From Prostheceraeus crozeri (Eukaryota > Platyhelminthes > Polycladida > Euryleptidae): a DNA stretch of 64,000 nucleotides. Positions within the stretch are counted from its first letter, which is position 1. Each line of letters opens with the position of its first letter. The position numbers were made by a program, and so were the translations under genes. Shown here piece by piece: positions 40,363 to 54,399 of the stretch. The stretch spans positions 124,001 to 188,000 of the forward strand of contig CAJQUW010008653.1 in the NCBI GenBank assembly GCA_907163375.1, given 5' to 3'. The notes under the pieces are model-generated. The model was not told the DNA's origin. It saw only the letters and a program-made list of their open reading frames with translations, and made no database searches.

Positions 40363-43300
40363 TATGTCTACAATAAATAGGCTGTTCTGACCCTGTTAAC
40401 ACCTCTAGCACAAGATACTAGGGGTATCGACATATTGCTTGCAAGTTTAAAATCACAACAAACCATATCTTAAAGACTGTTTTTCAAGAAACATTTTTTA
40501 AAAATTCTTAATTCATTTACAAGTAACACTTTTTCTCCTTTCAGAATTTAACCCTGCAATACATCCGCGTCACTTCGCGCTAATGTTTCTGGCAGACCTC
40601 TTTATTTCAATCAATTCATTTAATATATTTAATTAATTTGATAAATTGATTTTATTTCGATCATTTTATTGCAACATTTTCATTTTATGAAGTCAGTTAG
40701 TAGTCGCTGTATTCAATACACGTTGCTTCAATGAAATTAGCATTACAATTCGACTTTAAGTTACAATGGTTTTATTCATTTCCAAATTATGATATTCGAA
40801 GAACAGAGAATCATTTACATCAGATTGTTTGGTTTTTCAAGCTTTCAATGCTACTAAATATTGCTCAAACTGACACATACTGACATTTTGTTGACATTTC
40901 AATTCCCAAAGAGAGTATAAATTTGCATATCAACGATAGAAATTTCAATGAAAATTATTTCTCGTTCATCAAACTACTATTCCATCAGCTAACTATTGTA
41001 GACAGCATGGCAGATTTTCTTATTAGATACTGTTCAAGCCATTCGAAACAGAAATGTAGTCACTTCTGCGCGTAAAATTGGAGACAAAAATTGTAAAATT
41101 CATACTCATTGATTTCATCAGTCATTTTAGGTTGAGGATGCATGATGTTATGGTAATATTGATCATTATATCAACGTGGGAATACTTCTTAACGTATTAA
41201 CTCATTTTCTACTGATGGGGAGACTAGCGAGCAGACTATTCACTCACTACTCACTAGTCATTATTTTATCTAGTAAAACTGAAGTTCATTATTTGGATAC
41301 TACATGTAATGATGAGGAATGACGCATCATGATGAGGATGAGAAATGATGGTTTCATCAATGCAGTGGAGCTTGTTTATAGGACTTGACAAATTTAAAAA
41401 TGCGCGATTTCGATTTTATGAAACCATCTATTTTTCGTGATTTTGGAATGTCTCGGAAGTTGGTTAAATTTATATTTGTTTCGTATAACTGTCAGATTAT
41501 TTAACTATGCACATGGATTGCTTATATGATGCATTTAAATTATGAAAGTCAATGATTCGTTAAATTCCTTCCATTTCGTCTGCAAAATAAATCTGTTGTG
41601 AATGAGTGGAATTCTACCCATTGGTAGAAACCACTACCAAAAAATTTCATAATTCAGTATCTAAACAAACATATTTTTAGGAAGGCAACGATCGTCCGCT
41701 TAAAGTCTTCAATAATTTGACGAGTCAAATCAGTTTTATGCATGCTGAAGATTATATGAAATTACGCACTGCATTTTATAGTCCTACAAAGTTATTTCTA
41801 GGGCTCGAACCTTCCGTTCGGCGTCTAAATCATGACTGCTATCGTCTGAACCACTGTACTTGGCGCATGTGAAACACTGCAAGTCAGAAATCTATATGCT
41901 GCCGAGATAAAAGATGGAAAGTTACAAGTATATTTCCTTTTCATCTGTTTCCACATTTTTTCATTTTTCAATATCATGGCAAATGTGAGATAAGATCAAG
42001 AGAGTCCTACATGCGATCAAAAGCAATAGGTCTATGATTCGGTTATAAAGTGTGGTACAAACATCATGTATGCGAGGGAAAACAACAGTATATACTCAGA
42101 ACGAAGCTATGTAAAATTGGAAATAAATTGGTTTGGCACATTGCAAACGACTTGAAAGACAGCCGGCTAAGAAGATGTATTTTATTAATGATTTTTCAAT
42201 TCTCTTCGCTTGCAAATAGCTCTTGCAGAAAAGGATATCAAATGCATCTACACTATTCTCCAGAATTGAATAATTAAGTGTCCACTCGATGACGAGAAAA
42301 CTTTCTCCAAATCTGAGAAGCGAGAAACGTTGGTGAGAAAGAGTAACGACTTTTCAGTTGTCCAATGACATTGTGGCGTACGTGGCCTTAAACTATTGTT
42401 CTGTTGAACCAAGTAGACAAGTGTGAAGGTGGTGCACAAAGCAAAAGACATTCCTCTCTGCAAACAGCCATTTTGCATTGATGGAGCGAAAAATGGGATG
42501 TACTGATCTCATCAATCAAAACATCTGCTGCTATAGGATCAATTTGAGATCAAAAAGTGGTGGCATCTCATTGTTTTTATGGTGTCAAGATGTTTGCTTG
42601 CAAAGTGCATGAGCACTATACAAAACGAAGTGCGACAACAATTCAGATTTATTGGCATTTCGAAGAATTATCGCTCAGACGTATCTCACTGTTTAGATAC
42701 CTTCCCGAAACATTCTCAACAGCATTCTCAACAGTTGTCAAATGACATCAGATGACCGTCACTTGATAAGAATCGATTCTCATCACCTTCGATGCAGAAG
42801 GGTGAAAGTAAGACTGAATAGCATGCATATGCGATGCATTGTTACGCGATATGTGTTTTTGAGACTTCAATATGGACAAATAAAGTTATAAACAATAGCT
42901 GATAGCCTGAGACCTTATCTCCGATTTTCCTCATTTTATCATGCTTTTATATTGATGGGTAGCATACAACCCATGTGAGAAATGCTCAATGATAATAACT
43001 TTTTTAAACAAAACTAGTCCTAATGTCTTTCTAATAACTTATAACATGAAATTAAAAGTTTCAAGAATTTTCATGCAGCAATTTAACTTCAGTAGAAAAT
43101 GGGTTAGCACTTATGATTGGAAATGAAGGATATTTATAGGATAATTTCTAAAAGAATATCATGAATGCCAGCATCGAATTATTTATGTATTGTAATCGTT
43201 CTATTTTTCCTTGGATTCATAAGGTACAAACATGCATACAATTCCGGAAGACGGCATGACAAAAATTAATTTGAGCCTTGGATTGGCTGCAATATACACG

Positions 43301-44445
43301 TAGATAAGTGGTCGCATGGACGCCGTGGTTATTGATTAGTGGCTAAAATCATCAATGAAATTATTATGATCCATATGCATGGATATTTCATATTCAAATA
43401 GAATTTATTTAAATTTCCGATGCACTTTTCGCTATGGTACAACTGATGATCATGATATGATTCACAGACAGTATCTTGTACTCATACTGAAAGTCGAGGC
43501 GGTTCGTCGATAGTCGTCATACAACATGTGTACAAAGTGTGGGAGGTAAATTTCAGATCTATAGCTTTAAGATGACCACGACAAAAATGCGTCACGGGGA
43601 CTACTCCCCTTATATTGATGGGCTTGTAATAGGTAGCCAAGATTTGATCGAAAATACACCATTTTTTGTATGGCCATGACATCTCTTATGTCTCTAATTT
43701 CTAGATTATGAGTAATGAGTGTGAAAATGTTTTGAAGGCAAGAACGTGGATACTTTCCTTACGAAAAAACGTAGCTGCGATGAATCGAAACAGTGAGCAG
43801 TTTGAAGTGCCTCCGAGAGTATAAAATTCGACTACTCGTTCGTTCAACTGCTCATTCATTAATTAAGGCCATTCGTTCGTTCATTGTTCATCGATGATAT
43901 TCTTAAGAAAATCACGGTCGTTCGTTCACTATGAAAATGTAGCAACAGCATATCAAGGACATAAAAAAATGAATTTCTTTTTTACTACTCTATGATTACT
44001 GTTTATTGATGAATCGACTGATTATTTGTTTATTATTGTGAATTAAATATTACTGAAAAAATTCTTGCTACTTTGTCTATAAAAGTACATATTAATAGAA
44101 GAATTAATTTTCTATATTGTTGTCAATTATGCATTAAGATTTATTTGAGAAAACTACAAAATTAATTAGTACATAAATTTAAACAACATGCATGCACAAA
44201 ATTCAAGGATGCTGGATGCAGGTTGTTTCCAAGAGCAAGCGAAGTTTCCTTGTTACATGCGCAGTTGCACCACGATAGAAATGATATAGGCTGAATGGAA
44301 AAGTCCGCTTACAAGTCCTGCTACTTCTTTGTCTTCCTTGATTCATTCAACCTCAGTCATCAAACCTTTCACAGAAATAGTTCGCGAATTAATTTTTCAT
44401 GCTCACTATTCAATTATACTAAATATTTGGAATGCAATATTCTAA
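40363..44445. other. Gene-free AT-rich DNA
   Basis: No frame longer than about 80 codons and no domain seen. A tRNA-like segment (41800-41878) and a TTCGTTCGTTC-type simple repeat (43842-43925) are the only structured stretches. Confidence 0.45.
41800..41878 (-). ncRNA. tRNA-derived segment (SINE head or tRNA relic)
   Basis: The minus strand has a perfect B box GGTTCGAGCCC and an A-box-like TACAGTGGTTCAG about 45 bp earlier. Acceptor-stem pairing is poor, so this is a relic or SINE head, not a functional tRNA. Confidence 0.4.
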
Positions 44446-44636
44446 ACCTCGTATTCATATAAATGCGACACTGCAACAACGGACAGGAACATTGAAAACA
44501 GTGTTACGTCGTGGACAGACGTGGTGCGTAAATGGTGGCGGCTTACAGTGGTTGACAATGGGAAAGCACCGGCTCATTGTCAATCCATGTACGGACATTA
44601 TGCATGTCATTTCCCTTTAGATACAGAATCAGTTCG
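44446..44636 (+). CDS. Candidate host exon (weak)
   Basis: An open stretch that is richer in GC than its surroundings reads NSVTSWTDVVRKWWRLTV and then HCQSMYGHYACHFPLDTESV in one frame. It stops being open exactly where a good donor (TTCG/GTAAGA) occurs. The acceptor is unclear (CGGACAG near 44483 lacks a pyrimidine tract). Its end phase does not match the exon at 46239 with this donor, so it is either another gene, an alternative exon or chance. Confidence 0.22.
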
Positions 44637-46238
44637 GTAAGATAACTTACAGCGTATCGACTGACGACAAGAATTTACAGCTGAGGAAGGTTTCAGCTAT
44701 TTTATTCTTCTCTAGACGTCAGCATTGACTTCGATCGGTGCCTGACCGTGCAGTTGAAGTGACTATCAACAAACAGTCATTCCCCATTCTAGTCACATTA
44801 GTTTAAACGAAGCTGGAAGTCAGATTTTTCTACATATATTTTTTTGCCTGAAATCTTACCATTTGCATGTGCGAATACAAAACACTTAACTCCCAAAAAA
44901 TGAAGCATTCATAAACATCGACAAACATGCTGATCTAAGTACGTGCTCCATCTGGAGATTTCCTTCATAGTGTTCGACTCTAATATCATCAATTTACGCT
45001 TCAGAGAGGCCTACTATCAAGACCTACTCTGATGACTGTGAGCTAAAGACATCGATATTTTGATACTAACTTCAACTTTCATTTTTGCTATACTATCTTT
45101 TTTACTGTGAACAGTTTAACAGCTTAACCATCAGCCAGCGTTTGACACTTTTTAGTTCATAGAAATGGAGAGTGATTGGAGAAGAATGAGAATAAAGGAG
45201 GGAATTCACATCCTCAGCCATAACACGTTTAATAGGGACTCGAGCTTCTCTATTGAACGCTGCTGGTGGAGATCTCTTTCATTGACTGTTTTGCTCTCTA
45301 TGTAGTTTGACTTCTTATCTCTAAGTTATTTTAAAGCATATCAGATGTTACTTGTTACGCTTTAATCAGTATTATGATTCCATGTTTCAATTCTCAGGGT
45401 TAGTGTATTATAATGTAGAATGTCACTGTCACGTGCAAGGTGTCAGTATTGTTGTGAATTTTAGTGAATTGCAGTCCAATGGGTTTCATGCTGTTAAGTT
45501 TCATCACTCTTTACTTGTACTTGCCTGAGGACGGGTGAAGTTATCATCCGAAAGCTCGCCAATAAATTAAGAACGAGAACAAGTCTTTTGAAAAAATTAT
45601 TTACAGTCAACTTCTCTTTCTCTTTTGTTCACTCAAAACCAAGATGTTGCGGCAAATTGGGTTGTGCCCACCTCGTCAGTATGTGGCGGATCCACATGCA
45701 TGCATCTGATGAACACACTGAAGTTTAATGCGTTTGCAAATATAAACATACCAAAACTACTGAAATAAATTTTCATTGATCGAATTTATCATAATATTTT
45801 ATCCAAAGTGCTCACTTTTTGATTTCAATGTCGTTCGTTCGTTCGAATGCATCGCCACTTTAACGATTTCCGCTCGCTAACCGAGGTCACCACGATTACC
45901 TATGACCACAGTTATAACTGTGCATCACCAATACTGAATCATCTAAATGAATGCTCTAAAGACTGATGCGACAGTGTCAAAATGTCATTGCATGTTAATT
46001 GCGTTGAGTTTGAATTTTTTTACTGTAAACACATTCTACTATTGTCTCGAATACCGTGTTCTTATGAGCAAAATTGAAGGAGATGCAAAATCAAAAACCA
46101 AGTGAAAACTTTCCTATGAAGAATGTTAGCCTCAAAAATGTCAGCCTTATGCATTAGATTATCGTTTATATTGACATGTTTCAGATCCATGTTTGCCTAT
46201 TTCAAATGGTTAAAGAATCTGTTATTTCATATTTTCAG

Positions 46239-46339
46239 TTCAAAGTTGTCATGGAAGTGCTGCATACCATGCTAGATCGCATTGAAGAAGGAAGAACTAA
46301 TCAAATGCGCACAGAAAATGTGAACTTAGCAAGTGGCAG
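46239..46339 (+). CDS. Host gene exon, 101 bp
   Basis: Flanked by TTTCATATTTTCAG and GTAAAA. It reads FKVVMEVLHTMLDRIEEGRT and then NQMRTENVNLASG in a single open frame with amphipathic helix character. Length is 33 codons plus 2 nt, phase-compatible with the exon at 59583, whose first base would complete an arginine codon. Together they imply a plus-strand host gene with an intron of about 13.2 kb that contains the RTE LINE and several small elements. I do not recognise the protein. Confidence 0.55.
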
Positions 46340-46542
46340 GTAAAACATCACATACGGATTGCTTATACTGCATACCAAGATGAGGACAAATACAAAATAG
46401 TCAAATATCTTTAATGGATATTATAGATATCAATCAATGCATGTCAATCATTATTTACTTCAATGTTTTCATGTATATATTATTTGTCTTTTATTATTCT
46501 ATCTACATATCGATGTATTTAATTTTCACGTGAAATGATTCA

Positions 46543-48545
46543 GTTTTAATACATCATCATCATCATCACCCCATTCTGTTCCACTGTTGGACAAAGACCT
46601 CAGTATGCTTCCTCCATTCTTTTTGATCTTGATCTTGTCTCTTCCATGTTGACTGTTAACAAAACCTGTCGATGTAGTCTCTCCATCTCGTTGCTGGCCT
46701 GTCTCTGCTTCTTTTTCCATAACGTGGGGTCCAGTCTGTCAATCTGATAGTCCCTCCATCTTCGTCTTATTGCATTCTTGCGACATGTCTCGCCCATCTC
46801 CATTTGGCTTTCTTTGCTTTTACCACCACGTCCTTGATTCTTGTCTGCGCTCCTATCCATTCATCAGTCTTCTTGTCCCACTTACTCTTTCCGATCATAC
46901 TTCGTTCCATCTTTCTTTGTGGTGTTTTAAGCTTGTTCTCCATGAACAGGGTTAGTGTCAATATTTCTAATCCATAGTTGATAGCTGGCAAAACGCAACT
47001 TTTGTACACTTTTCTTTTCAAGCACATTGACATGTTACTCTTGAATACATCCCTATGTTTCGCAAATACTGCCCATCCCACGTTGATTCTTCTTTGTATT
47101 TCTTTTCGTTGAGTTTTGTCTAGAAGGCTGAATGTTTGGTCCAGGTGCACGTATTTGTCCACTGCTTCGATTGTTTGGTTGCACAAATTTATCTGTCTTG
47201 GATTTGTCAAAGGTACAAACATAACTTTGGTTTTTCTTGTGTTCAGCTTCAGTCTACAATTGAGACTCCTGTCCGTTAACTCTGTCAATATTTCCTGTAA
47301 TTCGTTGTCGTCTGCAAAACCTAGATGTGCAAAGTTTTCTCCTTCAGTGTTTATACCTTTATTTTGACAGTTAAGCTTGTTCATAATGTGTTCTAGTGTT
47401 GCCGTGAAGAGTTTCGGTGACATTGTGTCTCCTTGTCTGACTCCTTTCTTTATATTTATTTTTCTTGTTTTCATGTGGAGCTTTACTGTCACGGTGTTGT
47501 CAGAGTAGATGTCTTTGATGACTTCAACATAACTAATCATCGTCTATGCCTTGCTCTTTCAGTGATTCTAGTATAGATTAAGTTTCAACTGAATCAAACG
47601 CTTTCTCATAGTCCACGAATGCCATGCACAGAGGAATGTTAAATTCGTGGCATTTCTTCTTTACCTGGTTCATGGTGTGCATATGATCTGCAGTTGAATA
47701 ATGTTCCCGAAAACCTGCTTGCTCTCTAGGTTGTTTTTCATCCAGGTTCTTTTCGATTCTTTTGCTCAGTACATAAGGCTTGTACAGGTTTGAAAGTATG
47801 CATATAGGTCTGTAGTTGCTGATATCTTTTTTGTCACCTTTCTTGAACAAGACAGTCATGTTGGCATTTTCCATACTCTAGGTATTTTCTTCATTCGTAG
47901 ACATTTCGTGAATATTTTTGGTCAATTTTCTGTTCAGTGCCTCTCCGCCAGCTTTCAGTGCTTCTGTATTTACATTGTCATCTCCTGCAGTTTTTCCGTT
48001 CTTCATCTTTTTGAGTGCTGCTTCGACCTCCCAGTCTGTTGTGTCTTGCAGGTCAGATCCAGACGCTTCCATACTGATTAGTTTGTTGTTGTTGTGTAAT
48101 TCCCCATAGAACTATTCACTTCTCTCTAGGAGTTTTTCTTGTTTCGTTATCACGTTGCCTATTTATCCAGTAAGGTTGTCAAGCGTTCTTCTCCTAGCTG
48201 GGCATCCTTTTTTGCTTTTCCCATATTTTATGACTTTGTCAACGGTTTTGATGTCATGTCTCCTTATGTCTTCTCGAGCTTTTTTCTTTATGGTTTTATC
48301 TAGTTCTACATACTCAATATTATTTCTGATATCTCCAAGTTTCTTCTTTATTTCTCTTCTTTTCCGCATCAGGCTTTTGGTGGGTGGACTGAGTTTTTAT
48401 TTGCTGCGCTGCGCTGCGTGTCTAATGTTGGTGCAAATTTTGACCGCACATTCTTGTGTAGTACTTGTTATTCTTGAGTTTCTTGCATCTACTGTTCCTT
48501 CTTCACTGAGTGCGTCGAACTTTATACGCAACAGCATTTGAAATT
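46543..48545 (-). mobile_element. RTE-clade LINE, 5'-truncated, decayed
   Basis: Minus-strand fragments in order: RIKFDALSEEGTVDARNS linker (48.5 kb), IKKKLGDIRN, DWEVEAALKKMKNGKTAGDD (47.9-48.1 kb), VLFKKGDKKDISNYRPICIL and AFVDYEKAFDSVET (47.6-47.9 kb, motif A), GVRQGDTMSPKLFTATLE (motif B), HLGFADDNELQEIL (catalytic FADD, 47.3 kb), and a C-terminal KAKKAKWRWARHVARMQ. The 3' end is a (TGA)n run (46552-46568), as usual for RTE. The AP endonuclease domain is absent. Several stops and frameshifts. It lies within the presumed host intron. Confidence 0.85.
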
Positions 48546-48629
48546 CCTTTGAATCAGTTTCAATACAATACCTACTATTTCTATGTTCTGGAAATGCAAT
48601 CGAGTTTTCTCCCATTGCAAATGGAACGC

Positions 48630-48766
48630 GTGGAAAAGGATGAAATTTCTGTAGAGATCGATCCTCATTCAAGATCTTTCAATCGCTGCACCCAATTATC
48701 ACCAAGACGCGTGCGACGATTAAAAGATCTTGAATGAAATTTTACAGAAAGTTCATCTTTTCCCAC
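48630..48766. repeat. Inverted repeat hairpin at the LINE's truncated 5' end
   Basis: Arms 48630-48685 and 48717-48766 share GTGGRAAARGATGAA-like, TTTCTGTA and CATTCAAGATCTTTYAATCG blocks in inverse order with small gaps. It may be a MITE relic or a structure formed at the truncation point. Confidence 0.6.
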
Positions 48767-48769
48767 GTA

Positions 48770-51700
48770 TACTGAAAGAAAACGATTATAGCTTGTCATT
48801 TCATGAAATTCTTTCTCAGTTGATTTAAAAGTTAATAACGATAAACAAATATAGAGACAGACATAATATTATCGGTAACCTCTGCAATGATATAAAGATG
48901 GATAGTGTTATAAACATAGAAGTGGATAATAGTACACTAGAATGGAAGTTTGATATCTTGCCTATGTGCAATGATGGCACATGGAAAAATCTATGGTTGT
49001 AGATCTGCTTCGATCTAAAACATCGCATCATAGTCAAACTATTTGCCAAGTTGGCTGTGGAAGTTGTTGACAGCAAATTGCAGGATTTTCATGAAGAGAG
49101 CTTTAAGTGAGATGGCAGCATTGTTTCATGTGAATTAGCCTACTATTCCATGGATTAATATACTGTGTCTATTTGTAGCAGTTATTGACAACTATTTTCC
49201 AATTTTTCAATACTGGAATGCGAATCAAAAATTGTTTCAGAGTCATAATCGAAAGTGGTCGATGTACTGGTTGTAAGAGTATCTCAAGAGTTAAAAGATA
49301 AAATTCTAATTATTGGATAATTTCTCCTTCTAGCGGTTAGGAAACCTAGCGCCTTCTGGAATAAACACATTGAAAGCTTCTTTACCGACAGTCATTTCTC
49401 AGATAAATGAAATGTCGCTGGATCCTTTCAATTAATCACTAAATGACTTATGTGATATAGTGTGATGATATTTTGGAAACTCATATTAGAAAGCATACAA
49501 AGGTTTTGAGAATTGTTCAAATATATTGAACAGTGGAACCCTTTTAAGTAAAATGAATACTCTGAGATTTCTTGGCCTCTGATTTCAAGCTGGAGCAATG
49601 CATGCTCTGTAAATCGACATGACAAGTTGCGTATGTGTCTGATTATACTCTTCATTGATTATAGGAGCGATATTTCAAAATGATGAACGTACAGAACGTT
49701 TTACGGGATTTCCTTCTTTGTCATCCTGTCGCTGCTGTACTTTGTAAATTCACTATTGCTTTTGTGTACATGATCTTTTGACTAGGGGCAACAATCCAGA
49801 TCACAAATTGACTTGATAATTAAAAATGCCAACCCGATAAAAAGAAAGCCAGCTCGTAGAATTTGCTTTTTGCCCCAACTAAGTTCCCCCGGAGTGTGCC
49901 ATAATTTTCATGCAATTTCCATTCTAGGACTTTCTATGGTATTATTAATTTCTATGGTTATAAATAACAAAGTTGACATACAGAGCGTTTGACTATCTGG
50001 ATGCATCTTATCACTTGATGTATTAAAGCTATAAAATATTTGCGAATATCATCAAATTTCTGATTTCTTAGGTTAACGACAGTGTTGCTGACACTCATGT
50101 GATGATGAACTGACGATTACAGTTTTCGTGAATTATACATGCCACATGCAATATATGGACATTCTATATAGAAGCATAGAAATAAGAATGTTGTTCTCTA
50201 AAGAAAGTTAGAGTATGATTTTTCATATGATTGGCAACGATATCTCATGACGACTAACTAAACATGTCCTCAGTTGGTCCTCAGGAAATTTATAGGTTTT
50301 TCGTCTATCCTGCCGCAACTTATCACATGAAATATTATCACATAGATATTTCTACACATGCAGCCAGTCACAGTCATCCAGCAATCTATGACTCGACACT
50401 TAATATAATCAACACGCGCATGAACTCAGAGAATTCAACACAATGTCCAACAAATCATTAAAGTCAATTAATTTGCATCTTATACGTTCAGTGTGGCCCA
50501 CAGAGTCCGATAAAGTTTTGATATCATCAAATGTGGTGCTGCGACTTTGATTCACTTATAAAATTTGTTACTGGAATGTTCGGATTGGAAAATAAGTAAT
50601 AACGATAGATAATAAGTAAAAGATGATTCATTGTTCATGCAGAGCTTAGCTGTTCACATACAGTGGGGATTTAATAGAAAGGTAGCTCCCATCAAAAAAG
50701 TTGATGATCTTTAAGACAATTTTTTCTGCTCTTGTCATACCATCAAGAACACCCTCGACGTAGCGGCTAAAGATCTGCGATTAGATCTGTATTGATTTGA
50801 AATTTTTTCACTACTGTTGGTGATTACTTTTTAGTTACTTCGTATCCTAAGATTGTAAAATCAGAATAACACATTAAGCATGTTCAACGAACTGATACGT
50901 GAATTATTTGCGAACAATCAAAATATATCAGATTTCACTGAAGTAAATAAAAATTAGATAATTAGATCAAAATAATTGGATTTCACTAAAATATTCTAAC
51001 TTTTTCGCGCGCTCTCTTTTTTACTAATGACCCACCATGAAAACTTCTAACTTATCTTGTTCAGTAACTGTGTTCTAATCTTGCTATTAGTGAAATAAAT
51101 TCTTCCTTAGATTTCTACAGACAGTAATCAGGCCCACATTGCCCTAATCATGATAAAGTACATACCATGTAATTTGATGTCACGATGACAACTAAAACTG
51201 ACTAAAACTTTGTGTACAATGCATTGTCATCACTAAAATGTGGCAGTCTTAATGATTTTATGATTAAAAGCAATCTGAATGCAGTTATGAATAGTATAGG
51301 TCTACATAGAAACCAGTCCGGCAGAGGAATAAGTAATTACATTGTAACATCTTTTTCGGCTGCTTCAAAATGCAAATCCATTCTTTGGTGAATGTTTTGA
51401 TTGCTACTGTATCAGGAAATATTTTTGCCTATCTGATAGCCACTTTTATGTCAAATTTCTCACATACTACATTACACATTAGGCCCTACTCAGGTGGTCT
51501 GAACTGTTAAGAATGAAAACTAACACTTCAGCGATGTATCTTTCACTTCATTACGAAAGGAGATGAATATAAACATAGATAATATTTTATGCAGCCTGAT
51601 TGATGAACTGGTCTTACTTCCATAAGGAATCTAATAAGCTTGAAATAAGATATAGCAGGACATTAATTTTCTCAGTCCTAATTAGCCTACTTGTAGGAGG

Positions 51701-52030
51701 CGATTGAGTTCTTATCTATAAATCATATTTCGTATATTGTTAATATTATTCGCCCATTATCTTACAGTATCACACCGATCGGTCTCGAAGCGCTGATAGC
51801 GACGTTATTCATTCGCATAGATTGCTGATTTTAATTATCAAGGATAGATAGAAGTTCGGAATTTGGATCCAACGTCAACGTTAAGTTTTCAATAATTCAT
51901 TGATGAGGCTTTTTGAATAATGGTCGAAACTTAAATTTGAGCTCGTCATTTCTCAAAGGTAGCAATATTTGAAAGCATGACCAATTTGAAGATGAAGATT
52001 AGTGAAGTAGGCCTACACAACATTGGGGTT
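48770..52030. other. Intronic/intergenic, nothing recognised
   Basis: AT-rich with short frames only. No repeats with defined ends seen. Confidence 0.4.
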
Positions 52031-52032
52031 GA

Positions 52033-54360
52033 ATGGAGCTAATCCTCGGGATTGAGATCTTTAGGAGCGCAAATTGCTCAATAGACCACAGTTTTTGTTT
52101 ACTTTATCAGCCTCTGGTTAATTCAATCCCGGGATTAATTTGTTCAGGAGGAATTATTCTCACTCGAGGTATTATTCACAGCATTAGTTTAGTTTACGGC
52201 AAAAAAGGCCTAGGCCTATAAAAGATTCCTTAATCGCGCGATCCCGAGCTTGGGATTTCGGAATCTCAATTTGCTAGTAAAATGCATTGAAGAGATAGTT
52301 GTGATTTTGATTATCTTGCCATTTTATTTGTAGCTACAGCTGGTATGCTCATATTTTTTCAATCTCGACCTGGGTCAGAGCACTGCAATCCCGAATCCCG
52401 GGATGAAGAAAAGTCAGGATTTTGTAGACAGGCTTTAATCCCGGATCTTCACTCTACCAATTCCGAATCTGAGGAAATTGCAGATTGAAATTGCAAAAAT
52501 CAGGAATTCGAAACTGTTCGCCGTTACCCTCAACGTTGCCAATATCAATTTGTACATAAAGCGGAATAAGCCCTAAGTCGACTAGTCAATTGCGAAATTG
52601 TAAGCAAGCCGACTTTTGGAAATTCCGACTCTCTACTATTCCCACATCTTGGTATCCCATATTATTAACATACACATATCCTTTATCATAGCATATTTAC
52701 TACTCTACTCAATGCCGGAATCCTGTGATCGAGATTTTCCGGAATTGCGGAATCTCTACCCTGTACTTCTGATTAGAAAACGTGAGGGCACATGTAAGAT
52801 CACTTAAAGACCTACAAGTATGCTGCCACAAGTGTAATATGTAGGATACAATATTGATTCAGTATTTCAAAGAAAGATATCGAACAGTATTCGAAAATCT
52901 TTTCGGCTTCCACTAGCGAAGCAGTACAGCATCTACAAATTACTACCAAAACAACAACTGCATTAATATGTTAATCCTGGGATTTCGGAATTTGCACAAA
53001 CGCATGGAATCCCGGCATTACAAGAGTGGGGTAAGACGCCCCCCTACGCGAGATTCGACTGTTCAGGAGCTATTGCACTTCTTTCCGTCAGATCTTGCCA
53101 TTATCAATTATTTCAGTGTATGCATGTACTACACGCAGTTACATGGACAAGGACTGCATGTATAACTTGAAATTCAGAGAAGATCTTATATTTTTCGACT
53201 TTCAAAAAGTACCTCCAACTTTTAAAATTATCAAATATCTCTAAGAAAGCTTGTATATTAGGCCAAAATGATATGATCATCCAGTATAACCAGAACAACT
53301 TGTCCTCCAGCTATTTATTCTGTAACAGGCAAGGGCCAATAAAAGAAGATACAAGAAAAGAAGCCGAAACACCGTCACTATTCACATTATTCATAAATGT
53401 AATTTGGAAGATTGTCGGCAGCACATCCCTCATGCGCCCACTGACTGCATTGTATACACTGTATCCACTTTTCAAATGGTCGGCTATTTGAATAAATTTC
53501 GCTGCATACAATTCATGCACATTCTGAATCGACTCTTTGGACTGACTCGGCCTTCTTCACTGTGCAAAGACCCAGTGGCAGTCGATATAGACCTACCTTC
53601 TTTTTGGCCTCTAGGTGCTACTTGTATGGAGATCGCTTGAGATTTCGTGCACAATCTGCTCTCCACTTCCTTGGACGCTGTGGTTCTAGTTTTCATAGAT
53701 GATGTCTACGCGCATGATGCTTGGATCGTAGTATACCAACTGTTCGTGCGCATGCAAACAACTCCACTGATTAATTAGTGCATAGACAACAAAGAAATAA
53801 TCGTCAATTTGGCTTGAAATCAATGCCAATAAAGTCAGGAGATATGAATCAATACCGTTGACAACGAAAACGTAAAAAAGTATTATGAGGGTAAAACGGC
53901 TCGGGGAAGCGTCTTACCCCAGCTATATCTTTTTTTCTTGAATATGCTTTTGAATGAAAACGTTTAAGTGAATAAAAACGAATATGATGCTATCTAATGA
54001 TGCGTACACTTAAATTTACTGCATTAAAGATATCAAAATGACGTCTGATTGCTTCACAATACTTTGACTTAAAAAAATCACATCAAAAGCATCGAAAATG
54101 AGAACAGCAGCATATTTTCTAAACTAATGATGAAAATTCAATGATTTGTGGGTTTCAACCCATTTTTCTATGAGTATTGCACCTCAGAGGGGTCAAAGAT
54201 CATTTCTGACTTCTGAGAAATCGACGGGGCGTCTTACCTCACTCTACCCTATCACATGCTACTAACATATATTATATGCTTTGTAATAGGATATATACGA
54301 TTCTACTCAATCCCTTGAACTGGACTTGAAATTTTCCGGGATTTTGGAATCCCTAACTGT
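52033..54360. repeat. Region of dispersed GGGATT/TTCGGAAT motifs
   Basis: Variants of TCCCGGGATT and GGGATTTCGGAATC recur at least ten times in both orientations (for example near 52045, 52130, 52250, 52395, 52438, 52725, 52978, 53010 and 54340), spaced irregularly at about 50-350 bp. They are absent from the neighbouring sequence. I cannot assign them to a known satellite. Confidence 0.5.
53023..54245. mobile_element. Candidate 1.2-kb DNA element with 20-bp TIRs
   Basis: AGAGTGGGGTAAGACGCCCC (53023-53042) is matched by its inverse at 54226-54245 with one mismatch. A partial inner copy (GCGTCTTACCCC) lies at 53909-53920. No transposase is recognised and no convincing target duplication was found, so it is a non-autonomous element or two related solo ends. 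Confidence 0.5.
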
Positions 54361-54399
54361 GACATTTCTCTGTGATGTCTGTGCTGCGATAGGATTTCC

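Noticed and set aside
40560-41300. Possible CRISPR-like or satellite array
   Set aside because: No regular direct repeats; ordinary AT-rich eukaryotic DNA.
48163-48541. Plus-strand hydrophobic frames over the RTE LINE
   Set aside because: Antisense shadows of the minus-strand LINE coding sequence.
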